DNA of 24,958 bases from the NCBI GenBank assembly GCA_013374505.1, contig QENJ01000226.1, positions 1 to 24,958 of the forward strand, given 5' to 3'. The stretch is from Candidatus Methanophagaceae archaeon (GTDB lineage: Archaea > Halobacteriota > Syntropharchaeia > Alkanophagales > Methanospirareceae). Position 1 is the first letter of the stretch, and each line of letters starts with the position of its first letter. A program made the translations under genes and the position numbers. Positions 1 through 7,367 of the stretch are shown here, piece after piece. Under the pieces are notes generated by a model. That model did no database searches. It was given only the letters and a program-made list of their open reading frames with translations, and was not told where the DNA came from.

Positions 1-60
1 CTAAGGAGCTGTGATTTTTCGTGGGACAGTCGGTGAGCTACTATAAGATAGATATTACAA

Positions 61-70
61 TATATACATT
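61..70 (+). promoter_or_regulatory. candidate TATA box of adkA
   Basis: An A/T-rich box (tatatacatt) lies 53 bases upstream of the adkA ATG at 123. This fits an archaeal TATA element followed by a leader of about 25-30 bases. A Shine-Dalgarno-like ggagg at 104-108 lies within that leader. Assigned from composition and position only. Confidence 0.4.
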
Positions 71-122
71 ATTATTGCAATACGCTAGCTATCGAAAGAG
101 AAAGGAGGAAAATATAAAAAAA

Positions 123-707
123 ATGACTTTGATTATTGTAACGGGAATGCCGGGAGCGGGTTCGTCAACGGTGATAAACGAAGCACTGGAGTTGCAGAAT
201 AAAAGCGGCGCGGTCGAATCAGAATTCAGGCCTAAGAACTACGGAGATGTAATGTTTGAAACCGCAATAGAAAAAGGGCAGGTAAAGAATAGAGATGAGA
301 TGAGGAAGTTATCAGTCGAAAAGCAGCGTGAGATTCAGATGCACGCCTGTGACAAAATCGCGGAGTGGCGAGAAAGCATGGACCTCATCATTGACACGCA
401 TTGTACGATAAAGACACCACGCGGCTATTTCCCAGGCTTACCCGAATACGTGTTACGGAAATTGAATCCCGACCTGTTAGTGTTGATCGAAGCGACACCG
501 GAAGAGATATTCGAACGAAGGCAAAAGGACAAGACCCGGAAAAGAGACGCAGAAGCGAAAAGCGATATAGAAGAGCATCAGTTCATGAACCGTGCAATGT
601 CAATGGCTTATTCCTGCCTTACCGGTGCTGCCGTGAAGATAATAGTGAATCACGATGGCAAACTGAAAACTGCAGCAGATGAGTTCGTAAAATTGCTGGA
701 TGTATAG
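123..707 (+). CDS. adkA: archaeal-type adenylate kinase AdkA
   Basis: Cytosolic kinase that interconverts ATP + AMP and 2 ADP. The 194-residue product has the archaeal AdkA length and pattern. A P-loop GMPGAGSST sits at residues 8-16, followed by NYGDVMFE, RDEMRKLS, a DTHCTIKTPRGYFPGLP segment and IEEHQFMNRA, all characteristic of the archaeal enzyme rather than bacterial Adk. The reading frame is open back to a GTG at 21, but the ATG at 123 is chosen because homology begins there and ggagg lies at 104-108, somewhat far upstream. The gene ends 37 bases before the stop of the convergent PhoU-like gene. Nothing looks damaged. In many archaea adkA lies near secY and ribosomal genes; that context is not visible here. 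Confidence 0.93.
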   Translation: MTLIIVTGMPGAGSSTVINEALELQNKSGAVESEFRPKNYGDVMFETAIEKGQVKNRDEMRKLSVEKQREIQMHACDKIAEWRESMDLIIDTHCTIKTPRGYFPGLPEYVLRKLNPDLLVLIEATPEEIFERRQKDKTRKRDAEAKSDIEEHQFMNRAMSMAYSCLTGAAVKIIVNHDGKLKTAADEFVKLLDV

Positions 708-744
708 CGAATAAAGTAGGATTCGCAGTTCGTTAAATATATCC

Positions 745-1779
745 TCAAAGATCCGGTTCACCCGCCGCCATTATCCCCATATTTATTGTTACCTCTGCTA
801 TATCCTCACAATACTTCGCTATTCGTTCTAAACTCTCTAATGTAGAAAGAGCCGGTATTTTGGCTGCACTACCTCGTTCTTCTGCCAGAATTCGCTCATT
901 TGCCACTTCTACTTCTTTAGTCAACGTTTTTGCATCTTCTATCGCTTCATTCGCCTTTTCTATATTCCTATCAGATAAAGAAGCCAGTGTCTTATTGAAT
1001 ATGTCTTTAGTACTGATACCAATCGCCTTTATGCTATCCAAACTCTTGTCCCCTACCTGAGAGGTCATAGCCTTAGATCTCTCCGCTATGTTCACTATGT
1101 GGTCGCCTATCCGCTCCATGCTCTTCACTATTATCCGGTATCCTAAGCTATCACGCTGCCGATCCAGACCTATCTTCTTCGCCAGTTCGGGATCGCTCAT
1201 CGCTGCCTTGAGCTGCCTCACAATCAGTAAATAAAATCTATCTATCTCGTTATCGCGCTCTATAACATCCTCCGCAAGGTTTGGCTTGCTTTTATCAATA
1301 GAAGCAATAGCGTCTTCCTGCATTGACAATAAAATCTTTGACATACTCCGTATCGCATCTTGCAGCGTAAAATCCTCGTATTTCAAGAAGCTTTTTAGCA
1401 CTATCTCCCTTGACGATTCCTCTACAACCTCTATGCCTATCAACCTTTTCCTTACTTCTGCCTTTATCCTCTTCCTTGCCCCTGCCTCGAACCCATGAGG
1501 GGCTAATAGCTTCACGAGGTCATATCCCACGAGATAATAAGAGATGAGATACCGGAAGTTACACTCAAAGCTTTCTTTTTCGGACAGGACGAATTCAGCA
1601 CATTTTACCTGCTCTTTTTTATCCTTCCGCGCCGTTATGACAAGCGAATTATCAGCACGTTGAATTAGAGTGAGTTCATCGCCCTGTTTCACACCCACTT
1701 CTCTCGCCCACTTTATTGGCAGCGAGACGGTATAAGTAGAACCACCGGTGAGCTGTATTTTTCTCTTCTCCTCTTTCAT
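745..1779 (-). CDS. phoU: AbrB-PhoU fusion, archaeal phosphate uptake regulator
   Basis: A 344-residue protein combining a DNA-binding domain with PhoU domains. Residues 1-52 form a SpoVT/AbrB-type swapped-hairpin domain (GGSTYTVSLPIKWAREVGV, then GDELTLIQ). Residues about 140-240 and 245-340 are two PhoU helical repeats with the metal-binding E/D-xxx-D signatures ERDNEIDRFYLL (174-185), MERIGDHIVNIAE (221-233) and LERIAKYCEDIAE (317-329). The family represses or tunes phosphate transport in archaea. No pst transporter is adjacent, so the target is unknown. The start at 1779 has a strong ribosome site (ggagg, about 6-8 bases upstream). It is transcribed divergently from the AAA+ gene across an A/T-rich promoter region. 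Confidence 0.88.
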   Translation of the reverse strand: MKEEKRKIQLTGGSTYTVSLPIKWAREVGVKQGDELTLIQRADNSLVITARKDKKEQVKCAEFVLSEKESFECNFRYLISYYLVGYDLVKLLAPHGFEAGARKRIKAEVRKRLIGIEVVEESSREIVLKSFLKYEDFTLQDAIRSMSKILLSMQEDAIASIDKSKPNLAEDVIERDNEIDRFYLLIVRQLKAAMSDPELAKKIGLDRQRDSLGYRIIVKSMERIGDHIVNIAERSKAMTSQVGDKSLDSIKAIGISTKDIFNKTLASLSDRNIEKANEAIEDAKTLTKEVEVANERILAEERGSAAKIPALSTLESLERIAKYCEDIAEVTINMGIMAAGEPDL

Positions 1780-1898
1780 TTTTGTCCTCCGCTTTAGTTA
1801 ATCTATCAATTCTATATACAATAAATATAATTATATAATTGAAGATACGAGACTTTTCTTTTTATGAATCCAAATCTTATGTTTTAAGAGGGGTAAAA
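1780..1898. promoter_or_regulatory. divergent A/T-rich promoter region (phoU / AAA+ operon)
   Basis: The spacer between two head-to-head genes holds overlapping TATA-like blocks at about 1811-1838 (tatatacaataaatataatt and following). They could serve the regulator on the minus strand and the Mpa/Dop/Pup-like operon on the plus strand. Because the left gene encodes a DNA-binding AbrB-PhoU protein, autoregulation that also affects the right operon is possible. That is inference. Confidence 0.5.
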
Positions 1899-2810
1899 AT
1901 GGAAACGGAGGAGGAATACATTCCAAGATACGAGTATGAACGTTTAGAGAGCGAGTACAGGCGGCTGATGAGAAAATACGAGGAGACCGAAGCATATAAA
2001 GAGGATCTTGAAAAACTCGTCTCGAAATCACGAGCACCGCCGTTAGACTGTGGGTTCGTGGTGGAGAAAACCGAAGAGAGCGCTATTGTGAATTTAAACG
2101 GTGCATTAAAAGCTTTACCTTATGGTACACTTAGCAATAACGAAATATCAGAGTTGAAAGAGGGCAAATATGTCTTTATAGGGCGTATCCCGGATAGGAG
2201 TAGCCCCAGTGGATTTACCATCGGTATCACGAAAATATATGACCGAATGGTTGACTTAGAGGTGGGCGAGATCGAGGACTTGAGGCAGGATGATGAGGGC
2301 TGGATAGGCGAGATTTCAACAGGAAAAGGACGTAGTAAGATCTATAAACGGCTGAGAGGAGACGAGAAAGATAAGATAAAAGTGGGTATGAAAGTAGGAC
2401 TTCTGCCAGGTACTTCTGACATAATCAAGAGTTATACGGCGAAGGAATTCTCGCACTATGAGATTACGAAAAGTCCCGAGGTTAGCTTTAACGACATCGG
2501 CGGCTTGAAAAGCGTGAAACAGGAGTTAATAAATAGTATCATTCTACCAATGCTAAATCCCGAAGATTATGCAAAATATGGGGAACGTTCGAGGCGGATA
2601 CTGATGTACGGCCCGCCGGGATGTGGAAAGACGATGTGCGCAAAAGCGTTAGCGTCTGCATTGCCCAATTGCGAGTTCGTGAAGGTTGGTGCCGGAGAGC
2701 TATTCAGCATGTGGCTCGGGGAATCCGAGCGGAATGTGAGGATGATATTCAAAACCGCGAATGACAAATTAGAAGATAGAAGAGATAAGGAAAGAAGAGC
2801 GGCTAAGTGA
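1899..2810 (+). CDS. truncated Mpa/ARC-type proteasomal AAA+ ATPase
   Basis: A proteasome-activating ATPase that appears cut off inside its AAA+ domain. The 303 residues contain a charged coiled coil (about 6-44), two consecutive OB-like segments (about 50-115 and 120-180), as in actinobacterial Mpa/ARC, and the start of the AAA+ module. That module shows FNDIGGL at 197-203, Walker A GPPGCGKT at 238-245 and a pore-loop-type segment MWLGESE at 271-277. Walker B, sensor 1, the arginine finger and the C-terminal proteasome-docking tail are absent. The protein ends in a basic tail (DRRDKERRAAK) with no continuation in other frames. Complete family members run to roughly 400-600 residues. The ATG at 1899 is preferred over the upstream TTG at 1839 because aggggt lies a few bases upstream. 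It is followed 46 bases later by the Dop/PafA gene. Truncation could be a real deletion or an assembly fault. PAN, which has one OB domain, is the alternative family. Confidence 0.8.
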   Translation: METEEEYIPRYEYERLESEYRRLMRKYEETEAYKEDLEKLVSKSRAPPLDCGFVVEKTEESAIVNLNGALKALPYGTLSNNEISELKEGKYVFIGRIPDRSSPSGFTIGITKIYDRMVDLEVGEIEDLRQDDEGWIGEISTGKGRSKIYKRLRGDEKDKIKVGMKVGLLPGTSDIIKSYTAKEFSHYEITKSPEVSFNDIGGLKSVKQELINSIILPMLNPEDYAKYGERSRRILMYGPPGCGKTMCAKALASALPNCEFVKVGAGELFSMWLGESERNVRMIFKTANDKLEDRRDKERRAAK

Positions 2811-2856
2811 AGATGAGGAGTTATAAAGCGGGTAAGCGGCTACACGGGATGAGACA

Positions 2857-4428
2857 ATGAAGGAACGCACAAAGGGCACCGAGAGTAAGATCAGGGGAAT
2901 AGAGCAGGAATATCCTGTGAGTGCAAAGGCGAATTTAAATCCGGCTATGCTCGTTAATGCTGCGATTCAAGGATTAAAACGGAGTGCTCTTTCACGTGAT
3001 GTTGTTTGGGATACAGTGACAGAGGTATCACAGGAAGTACACGAGTCGAAAATAACGTCTTCCTTTGGTAATAACGGTTGCCGGATTTATAACGATATGG
3101 ACCATCTTGAGATCTCCACGCCTTCTTACAATAACCCGTTTGACGCTATAGCATACGACAAAGCATCAGAGATATACGCTTTTATGGCCGCGAAGGAAGC
3201 GAGTACCGCGCTAAAGAAGGAAGTATTTGCGCATAAAAATAATGTTGCGAATCTTACGGTTACAGAAGGTCTGCAGAGGGTAAAACGAGGGGTTATAAAG
3301 ACAAATACATACGCCACGCATGGTAATATATTGACATTGCGGGAGGCGTGCAAGGATTGGACTCGAGTAGAGAAATCGCTGATACCCTGGATAATCACGC
3401 GAATTCTGTTCACAGGAGCAGGAGATGTTGTCTCTGGCGGATTTGTCGGTAAAGAAGGCGTGAAGTTCGTTATTTCACCAAGAGCAATGTTTACGCATCA
3501 AAAATCTTCCCTTTCGACTACTAGGAATCGAGGCATCTTGAATACGAGAGACCAGCCTCATGCAGCAAGGCGGTACTGGCGTCTGCATGACATACATTAC
3601 GAAGGGCTTCGTTCGGAATACGCGATTTTTATGCGGGATATAGCGCAGGCACTGGTAATTTGCGCCTTTGAAACGGGCTTCCTGGATGATGCACCCGAGC
3701 TAGAAGACCCTGTGAGGGCTTTCAAGGATATAGCGCAGGATACACAGGAATGTGAGTGGCAGATAAAGCTAAAGACCGGTGAGAAGACGGATGCGGTAGC
3801 CATTTTACGGTATTATATCGAAGCGATAGAGCGGATGCAAGAAGATACGGGTGAAGAAAGCAAATGGGACGAGATAGGGCTGAAAGCTTTAAAGAGGTTG
3901 ATAGATAAGTTAGAATCGCGGCGAATAGAAGAGTTTGTGGATGGTATAGACTGGGTGACGAAATTAGCGCTGCTTGTGAATTATGAGCCGAAAAGTGCAT
4001 CTGACGGAATAAGCATCTGCAATCAATATGCGTTACTGGATGAAAATGTGTCGTTTTATCTTAGTGATAGCGAAAAAGGAGCTATAAAAAGTTATTGCCT
4101 ATTCAACCCGAAGGACTCGCTTGCGTTTGCGGAACGGGAATTACCGCAGGTGGATTGGGCTTCATTCACGCAACGGGTGAAGTACGCACTGAATAATGCA
4201 CCGGAGCAGACGAGGGATTATTTCAAGGTTGCGATGCTGAAAAAGTATGGGTCAGAAGTGAGAAGTATTAGCTGGTCCACGATGCAGCTTAATGCGGCAA
4301 CGGTAATATTAGATGAACCGTTTATGTTGAACAAGGACGAGATGGGAGACGAAATTATGGATGGCCAAGAACTAGCGGACTGTTTGGCAGTTGCGAAGAA
4401 GTTATATCCCACTAAAATTATCTGTTAA
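2857..4428 (+). CDS. Dop/PafA-family enzyme (Pup deamidase/depupylase or Pup ligase)
   Basis: A 523-residue member of the carboxylate-amine/glutamine-synthetase-fold family that attaches or removes the prokaryotic ubiquitin-like protein Pup. Visible landmarks are GIEQEYPV (14-21) with the first Mg-binding acids, NGCRIYNDMDHLEISTP (73-89) where D80 aligns with the catalytic aspartate, NNPFDAIAYDKASE (92-105), HKNNV (126-130), ISPRAMF (206-212), ILNTRDQPHA (227-236) and the C-terminal TRDYFKVAMLKKYG (452-465). The NP-DA-DKA-E spacing and the NTRDxPHA block look more like Dop than PafA, judged from memory without an alignment. The length is normal and no residue is obviously missing. It has no clear ribosome site and may be coupled to the AAA+ gene 46 bases upstream. 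Only one family member lies in the window, so ligase, depupylase or both remain open. Confidence 0.9.
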   Translation: MKERTKGTESKIRGIEQEYPVSAKANLNPAMLVNAAIQGLKRSALSRDVVWDTVTEVSQEVHESKITSSFGNNGCRIYNDMDHLEISTPSYNNPFDAIAYDKASEIYAFMAAKEASTALKKEVFAHKNNVANLTVTEGLQRVKRGVIKTNTYATHGNILTLREACKDWTRVEKSLIPWIITRILFTGAGDVVSGGFVGKEGVKFVISPRAMFTHQKSSLSTTRNRGILNTRDQPHAARRYWRLHDIHYEGLRSEYAIFMRDIAQALVICAFETGFLDDAPELEDPVRAFKDIAQDTQECEWQIKLKTGEKTDAVAILRYYIEAIERMQEDTGEESKWDEIGLKALKRLIDKLESRRIEEFVDGIDWVTKLALLVNYEPKSASDGISICNQYALLDENVSFYLSDSEKGAIKSYCLFNPKDSLAFAERELPQVDWASFTQRVKYALNNAPEQTRDYFKVAMLKKYGSEVRSISWSTMQLNAATVILDEPFMLNKDEMGDEIMDGQELADCLAVAKKLYPTKIIC

Positions 4429-4460
4429 TATTGTAAAAAGAAAGCTTTACCAAAGAACGA

Positions 4461-4501
4461 ATATAGTTTATAGTACAAAATAGGTGCAAACGGATTGGGG
4501 G
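4461..4501 (+). promoter_or_regulatory. possible internal promoter and ribosome site for the Pup-like gene
   Basis: The 83-base spacer after the Dop/PafA gene contains a TATA-like atatagtttatagta at about 4461-4475 and a G-rich stretch ending at 4501, ten bases before the ATG. This could allow extra expression of the small tag protein, which in Pup systems is needed in excess over the enzyme. Confidence 0.35.
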
Positions 4502-4511
4502 TTGAATAAAA

Positions 4512-4781
4512 ATGGTTGTGGATGCGATGGATTTTGACGGAATGGAAGAGGAAGAAGAGGACTTAGAAGAGGAAGAGGTAGCAGAAGGGGATTATGTAAA
4601 GGAAGAGACGGCGGAATACCGAGACACCGGGAAGGAAAAAGAGATGGTGCACATAATGGACCGGTTGAAGCAGCGAGAGAATAAGGAGAAAGCAGCCGAC
4701 CTCGTGAGTAAGTTAAAAGGAAAGAAGAAAGTGAATAAAAAGATAATGCCGTATGAAATCTATGCCACATCGGGCGAGTGA
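4512..4781 (+). CDS. small acidic Pup-like protein ending in Gly-Glu
   Basis: An 89-residue, apparently disordered protein. Residues 7-36 are extremely acidic with runs of Glu and Asp. Residues 41-69 could form an amphipathic helix (EMVHIMDRLKQRENKEKAADL). Residues 68-77 are lysine-rich, and the last residues are YEIYATSGE. Pup is likewise small, disordered and acidic, with a C-terminal Gly-Gly-Gln or Gly-Gly-Glu whose final Glu side chain is joined to lysines. Here the penultimate residue is Gly and the last is Glu, so no deamidation would be needed. The AAA+, Dop/PafA, small-protein order matches actinobacterial mpa-dop-pup, which is the main argument for this identity. Direct residue similarity to Pup is too weak to prove homology by eye. 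It is longer than the usual ~60-70 residues. It is convergent with the membrane-protein gene 26 bases downstream. Confidence 0.65.
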   Translation: MVVDAMDFDGMEEEEEDLEEEEVAEGDYVKEETAEYRDTGKEKEMVHIMDRLKQRENKEKAADLVSKLKGKKKVNKKIMPYEIYATSGE

Positions 4782-4807
4782 AGCATCTTCCCGCACACTT
4801 TATGCCG

Positions 4808-5623
4808 CTAAAAACCATCGAGTCTACGGGGTGCGGTCATGCACATGTACAATTTGGTCCACCATAAAACGGTTAAAGGCAGAATAAATGTGACAGATAC
4901 GACTATATTTATCAACTGGCCAATATACGGTATGAAACTGGTTAAATAACTCACAACCAGGCCTATCACAAGCACGATGAGTCCAAGTAGAAATACGTCA
5001 AGTTTATGTGTCCAGAATAGTTTTACGCCTTTCTTCATGCCACCTATCGCGCCAAAATCGCCTATGACCACGGCAAAAGGTGTAAGTGCAAACATTATGC
5101 TTACAATTACCATATAAGCTAACATAAACCATTTTAGTACCGTCATATAGGGGATAATGGCTAAGAAGCCGGGGATTAAGAATGCAACTCCTGCAAGGAC
5201 TATTAAACCCACGAGTATATTGGCAATGAGCATGCTGGCGAATTTACGTCTGCCATAGGCGGTCATGTCCGAAAGACTTGCTTTTTCACGTTCCATCGCT
5301 TCCTTTGCCATGCCAATCGCACCGGCGGCGAAAAACGCATTTATTATCAACCCTAAAATCACAAAGAGGATGATTGCACCTATACTTTGAAGTAATTGTA
5401 ACGGAAGTTGTGGAATAAAATCTGGCGATACGCCACCGAGTTTTGTTAAGTACGATAGATCAATACGGAATGGCGTTCCTGACAGGAATGTTGCGCTACC
5501 TATGACTATAACCGCTACTACGAATGTTAGTACCGAGCTAAACACAAACGGAAGGCAGATATTCAAATTGCTCTTCCATGTGTCTAACCCCTTTACTATA
5601 ATACTGCCGATGTTCTCTGCCAT
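4808..5623 (-). CDS. polytopic membrane protein of unknown function
   Basis: A 271-residue hydrophobic protein with about six membrane-spanning segments (roughly residues 20-45, 70-100, 130-155, 160-188, 208-232 and 236-260) and short charged loops such as AMEREKASLSDM and MKKGVKLFW. The layout, with an N-terminal amphipathic segment (IIVKGLDTWKSNL) before helix 1, resembles uncharacterised archaeal DUF4013-like membrane proteins, but no signature residue settles the family. There is no Shine-Dalgarno sequence before the ATG at 5623, so the mRNA may be leaderless. Two inverted repeats sit at its promoter. No transport or enzymatic role is claimed. Confidence 0.75.
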   Translation of the reverse strand: MAENIGSIIVKGLDTWKSNLNICLPFVFSSVLTFVVAVIVIGSATFLSGTPFRIDLSYLTKLGGVSPDFIPQLPLQLLQSIGAIILFVILGLIINAFFAAGAIGMAKEAMEREKASLSDMTAYGRRKFASMLIANILVGLIVLAGVAFLIPGFLAIIPYMTVLKWFMLAYMVIVSIMFALTPFAVVIGDFGAIGGMKKGVKLFWTHKLDVFLLGLIVLVIGLVVSYLTSFIPYIGQLINIVVSVTFILPLTVLWWTKLYMCMTAPRRLDGF

Positions 5624-5630
5624 GTTCGTT

Positions 5631-5686
5631 GTCTATTGGTTAGTAGACAAAGTAATAAAAAGGTAATTGTTTGGTTTAGTAAACCA
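5631..5686 (-). promoter_or_regulatory. two palindromic operator candidates at the membrane-protein promoter
   Basis: An inverted repeat GTCTA-N8-TAGAC spans 5631-5648 and a second, TGGTTT-AGT-AAACCA, spans 5672-5686. They share the related strings ttggttagtagac and ttggtttagtaaac. Read on the minus strand, an A/T box (ttttatta, about 5654-5661) lies between them, and the first palindrome ends 8 bases upstream of the ATG at 5623. A repressor bound there would block transcription start. No regulator gene is adjacent. Confidence 0.45.
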
Positions 5687-6104
5687 GAAGATCACGCAAC
5701 ACTTAATCACAAAACACGTTCGTATTTGTAGAATTCCGTTTACGAGTGACGCGGAAGCGCATTATGTGTGTGCGATTTTGAATTCCGCGCTGATCAGGTT
5801 TTGTGTGAGGTCTTATTCATCTGCGGGGCGTGGTTTTGGTACGCCTTCTGTTATTAAGCATTTTAGGGTGCCCAAGTACGAGAATGAGGATGAGAGGCAT
5901 CTGAGGATTTCTGAGCTTTCTAAAAGGGCGCATGGGTTGGCGGAAAGGTATTACGAGGGACAGGAGTTGGAGGCTGGAGAAAAATTGAGGGAAGTAGAGG
6001 AGGGAATTGATAAGGCGGTTGCGGAATTGTATGGGATTACGGGTGAAGAATTGGAGGATGTGAGGAATGCGTTGGGGTTTGAGAGGAGAGATGTTGAGCG
6101 ATAG
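5680..6104 (+). pseudogene. C-terminal remnant of an Eco57I-type DNA methyltransferase / type IIG enzyme
   Basis: About 140 residues matching only the last part of N6-adenine methyltransferases with a TaqI-like recognition domain. Visible elements are SDAEAHYVCAILNSALI, the turn SSAGRGFGTPSVIKHFRVPKY and the terminal helices ending in AVAELYGITGEELEDVRN. The whole catalytic part, including the NPPY motif, is missing. The nominal TTG start at 5667 lies inside the palindrome of the neighbouring promoter, so the gene seems cut off at that junction. Codon use matches the flanking genome rather than the AT-rich Hachiman genes next door. It is probably a dead remnant in a defence-rich spot; a stand-alone specificity fragment is less likely. 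Confidence 0.65.
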
Positions 6105-6325
6105 TCTTATATACCTACGTTGCTCATGTTTATACTATAAGTGATTGTGATGTTTCAATCGTAGGGATGGATAAGCGAACATGAGTTCGGATATAACGAA
6201 GTTATATTCAATAAAATTTTCATTCTTTTCTTAGGAGAGAGTTCCAGTCATTTGGACATATTGTCTTTTTCTTCGAAAAAGGGATTCTGATAAGCGTATT
6301 AAAGATACAATATCTCATCATTATT

Positions 6326-7366
6326 ATGACAGAAAAAACGCCATTTGGTTCGGAAGAAGTAATAACTCAACATATATCAGAAGCAGATATAAAAACATAT
6401 TTTGTAGGATTTGATTTTGGAAAATATAGATATGATGAATTGATTGATCTAATATTAGATGTAATTGTTGACTTTGCTTTTGGATTTCATAAAGGGATTT
6501 TGTCAAACTCGTACAATAGAAGAATTTTAGTTGAAGCTGCAAAATCGATTTATGGCATCAAGACACAAACACCAAATGGTGAAAAAGGAATATTTGAAGA
6601 AGTTAAAAAGGTGTATGTTGATAAAGATTCTGAGTTGCCTGATGATACTGAAGAGAAACATTTAAAGCGTGGCGAATTCGGAGAAGTTATCCTTCACCTA
6701 TTACTTAGAGATTTTATAGAAACAGTACCACTAATTTCAAAAATTCATTTTAAAGATACGGATGGGATTACGGTACATGGATTTGATGCCGTACATATTG
6801 GCCCTTCTATTTTAAATCATTCAGAAAGGTCATTATACTTGGGTGAGTCTAAATTATACAATTGTGGAAAAACTGGAGTTAGAGAGTTGATAAAAGATAT
6901 AAAAAATCATTTCAAAAGAGACTTTTTAAGAAGAGAGTTTGCACTCATTTCTAAAAAACAAACCTCTTTTATTAAGCCAGAAGATTATAAAGACAAAAAC
7001 ACTTTTGAAGAGTATAACGGATTTTTAGAAGAAAAAAAACAATGGTTTAAATTGTTAGATGAAAAAAACAAATTACAAGATATCTTAGATTCAGTTACGA
7101 TTCCTCTTTTATGTACTTATACTTCTGATGTTTTCAATAATCATTTTAATGAAGAAACGGAAGATTTTATTGAAGATTATGAGAAAGAGATTAATGAGTT
7201 GAAAACGTATTTTGATAAACAACTAAAGAGTATGAAAAAGAAGGTTGAAGAGGGCGAGCCTGTTAAAACGAATTTAAATATCGTATTAATGCTTTTTCCT
7301 GTTCCTAGTAAAAAAGAATTAGTAAAGAGATTACACACGAAGTTATATAATCAACAGTGGAGTTAA
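6326..7366 (+). CDS. hamA: HamA, Hachiman anti-phage nuclease (DUF1837)
   Basis: A 346-residue protein with the DUF1837 (HamA C-terminal) pattern: GEFGEVILHLLLRD (116-129), DGITVHGFDAVHIG (146-159) and LGESKLYNCG (172-181). D154 and E174-x-K176 form a PD-(D/E)xK-like active site. In Hachiman systems HamA is the nuclease held by the HamB helicase and released on phage DNA damage. The gene is strikingly AT-rich compared with the flanks, and its stop is one base before the ATG of hamB in the corrected frame, so the two are translationally coupled. Both the AT bias and the position beside a methyltransferase remnant suggest horizontal acquisition. No DUF1837 motif residue looks lost. Confidence 0.85.
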   Translation: MTEKTPFGSEEVITQHISEADIKTYFVGFDFGKYRYDELIDLILDVIVDFAFGFHKGILSNSYNRRILVEAAKSIYGIKTQTPNGEKGIFEEVKKVYVDKDSELPDDTEEKHLKRGEFGEVILHLLLRDFIETVPLISKIHFKDTDGITVHGFDAVHIGPSILNHSERSLYLGESKLYNCGKTGVRELIKDIKNHFKRDFLRREFALISKKQTSFIKPEDYKDKNTFEEYNGFLEEKKQWFKLLDEKNKLQDILDSVTIPLLCTYTSDVFNNHFNEETEDFIEDYEKEINELKTYFDKQLKSMKKKVEEGEPVKTNLNIVLMLFPVPSKKELVKRLHTKLYNQQWS

Positions 7367-7367
7367 C

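Noticed and set aside
1899..2810. Assignment as the ordinary archaeal proteasome ATPase PAN
   Set aside because: Two OB-like segments follow the coiled coil and the next gene is Dop/PafA-like, which favours Mpa/ARC. PAN is kept only as an alternative.
4468..4818. 116-codon minus-strand frame antisense to the Pup-like gene
   Set aside because: Its Ser/Leu/Pro-rich composition is just the complement of Glu/Lys codons on the plus strand. The plus-strand gene has the start context, operon position and sensible termini.
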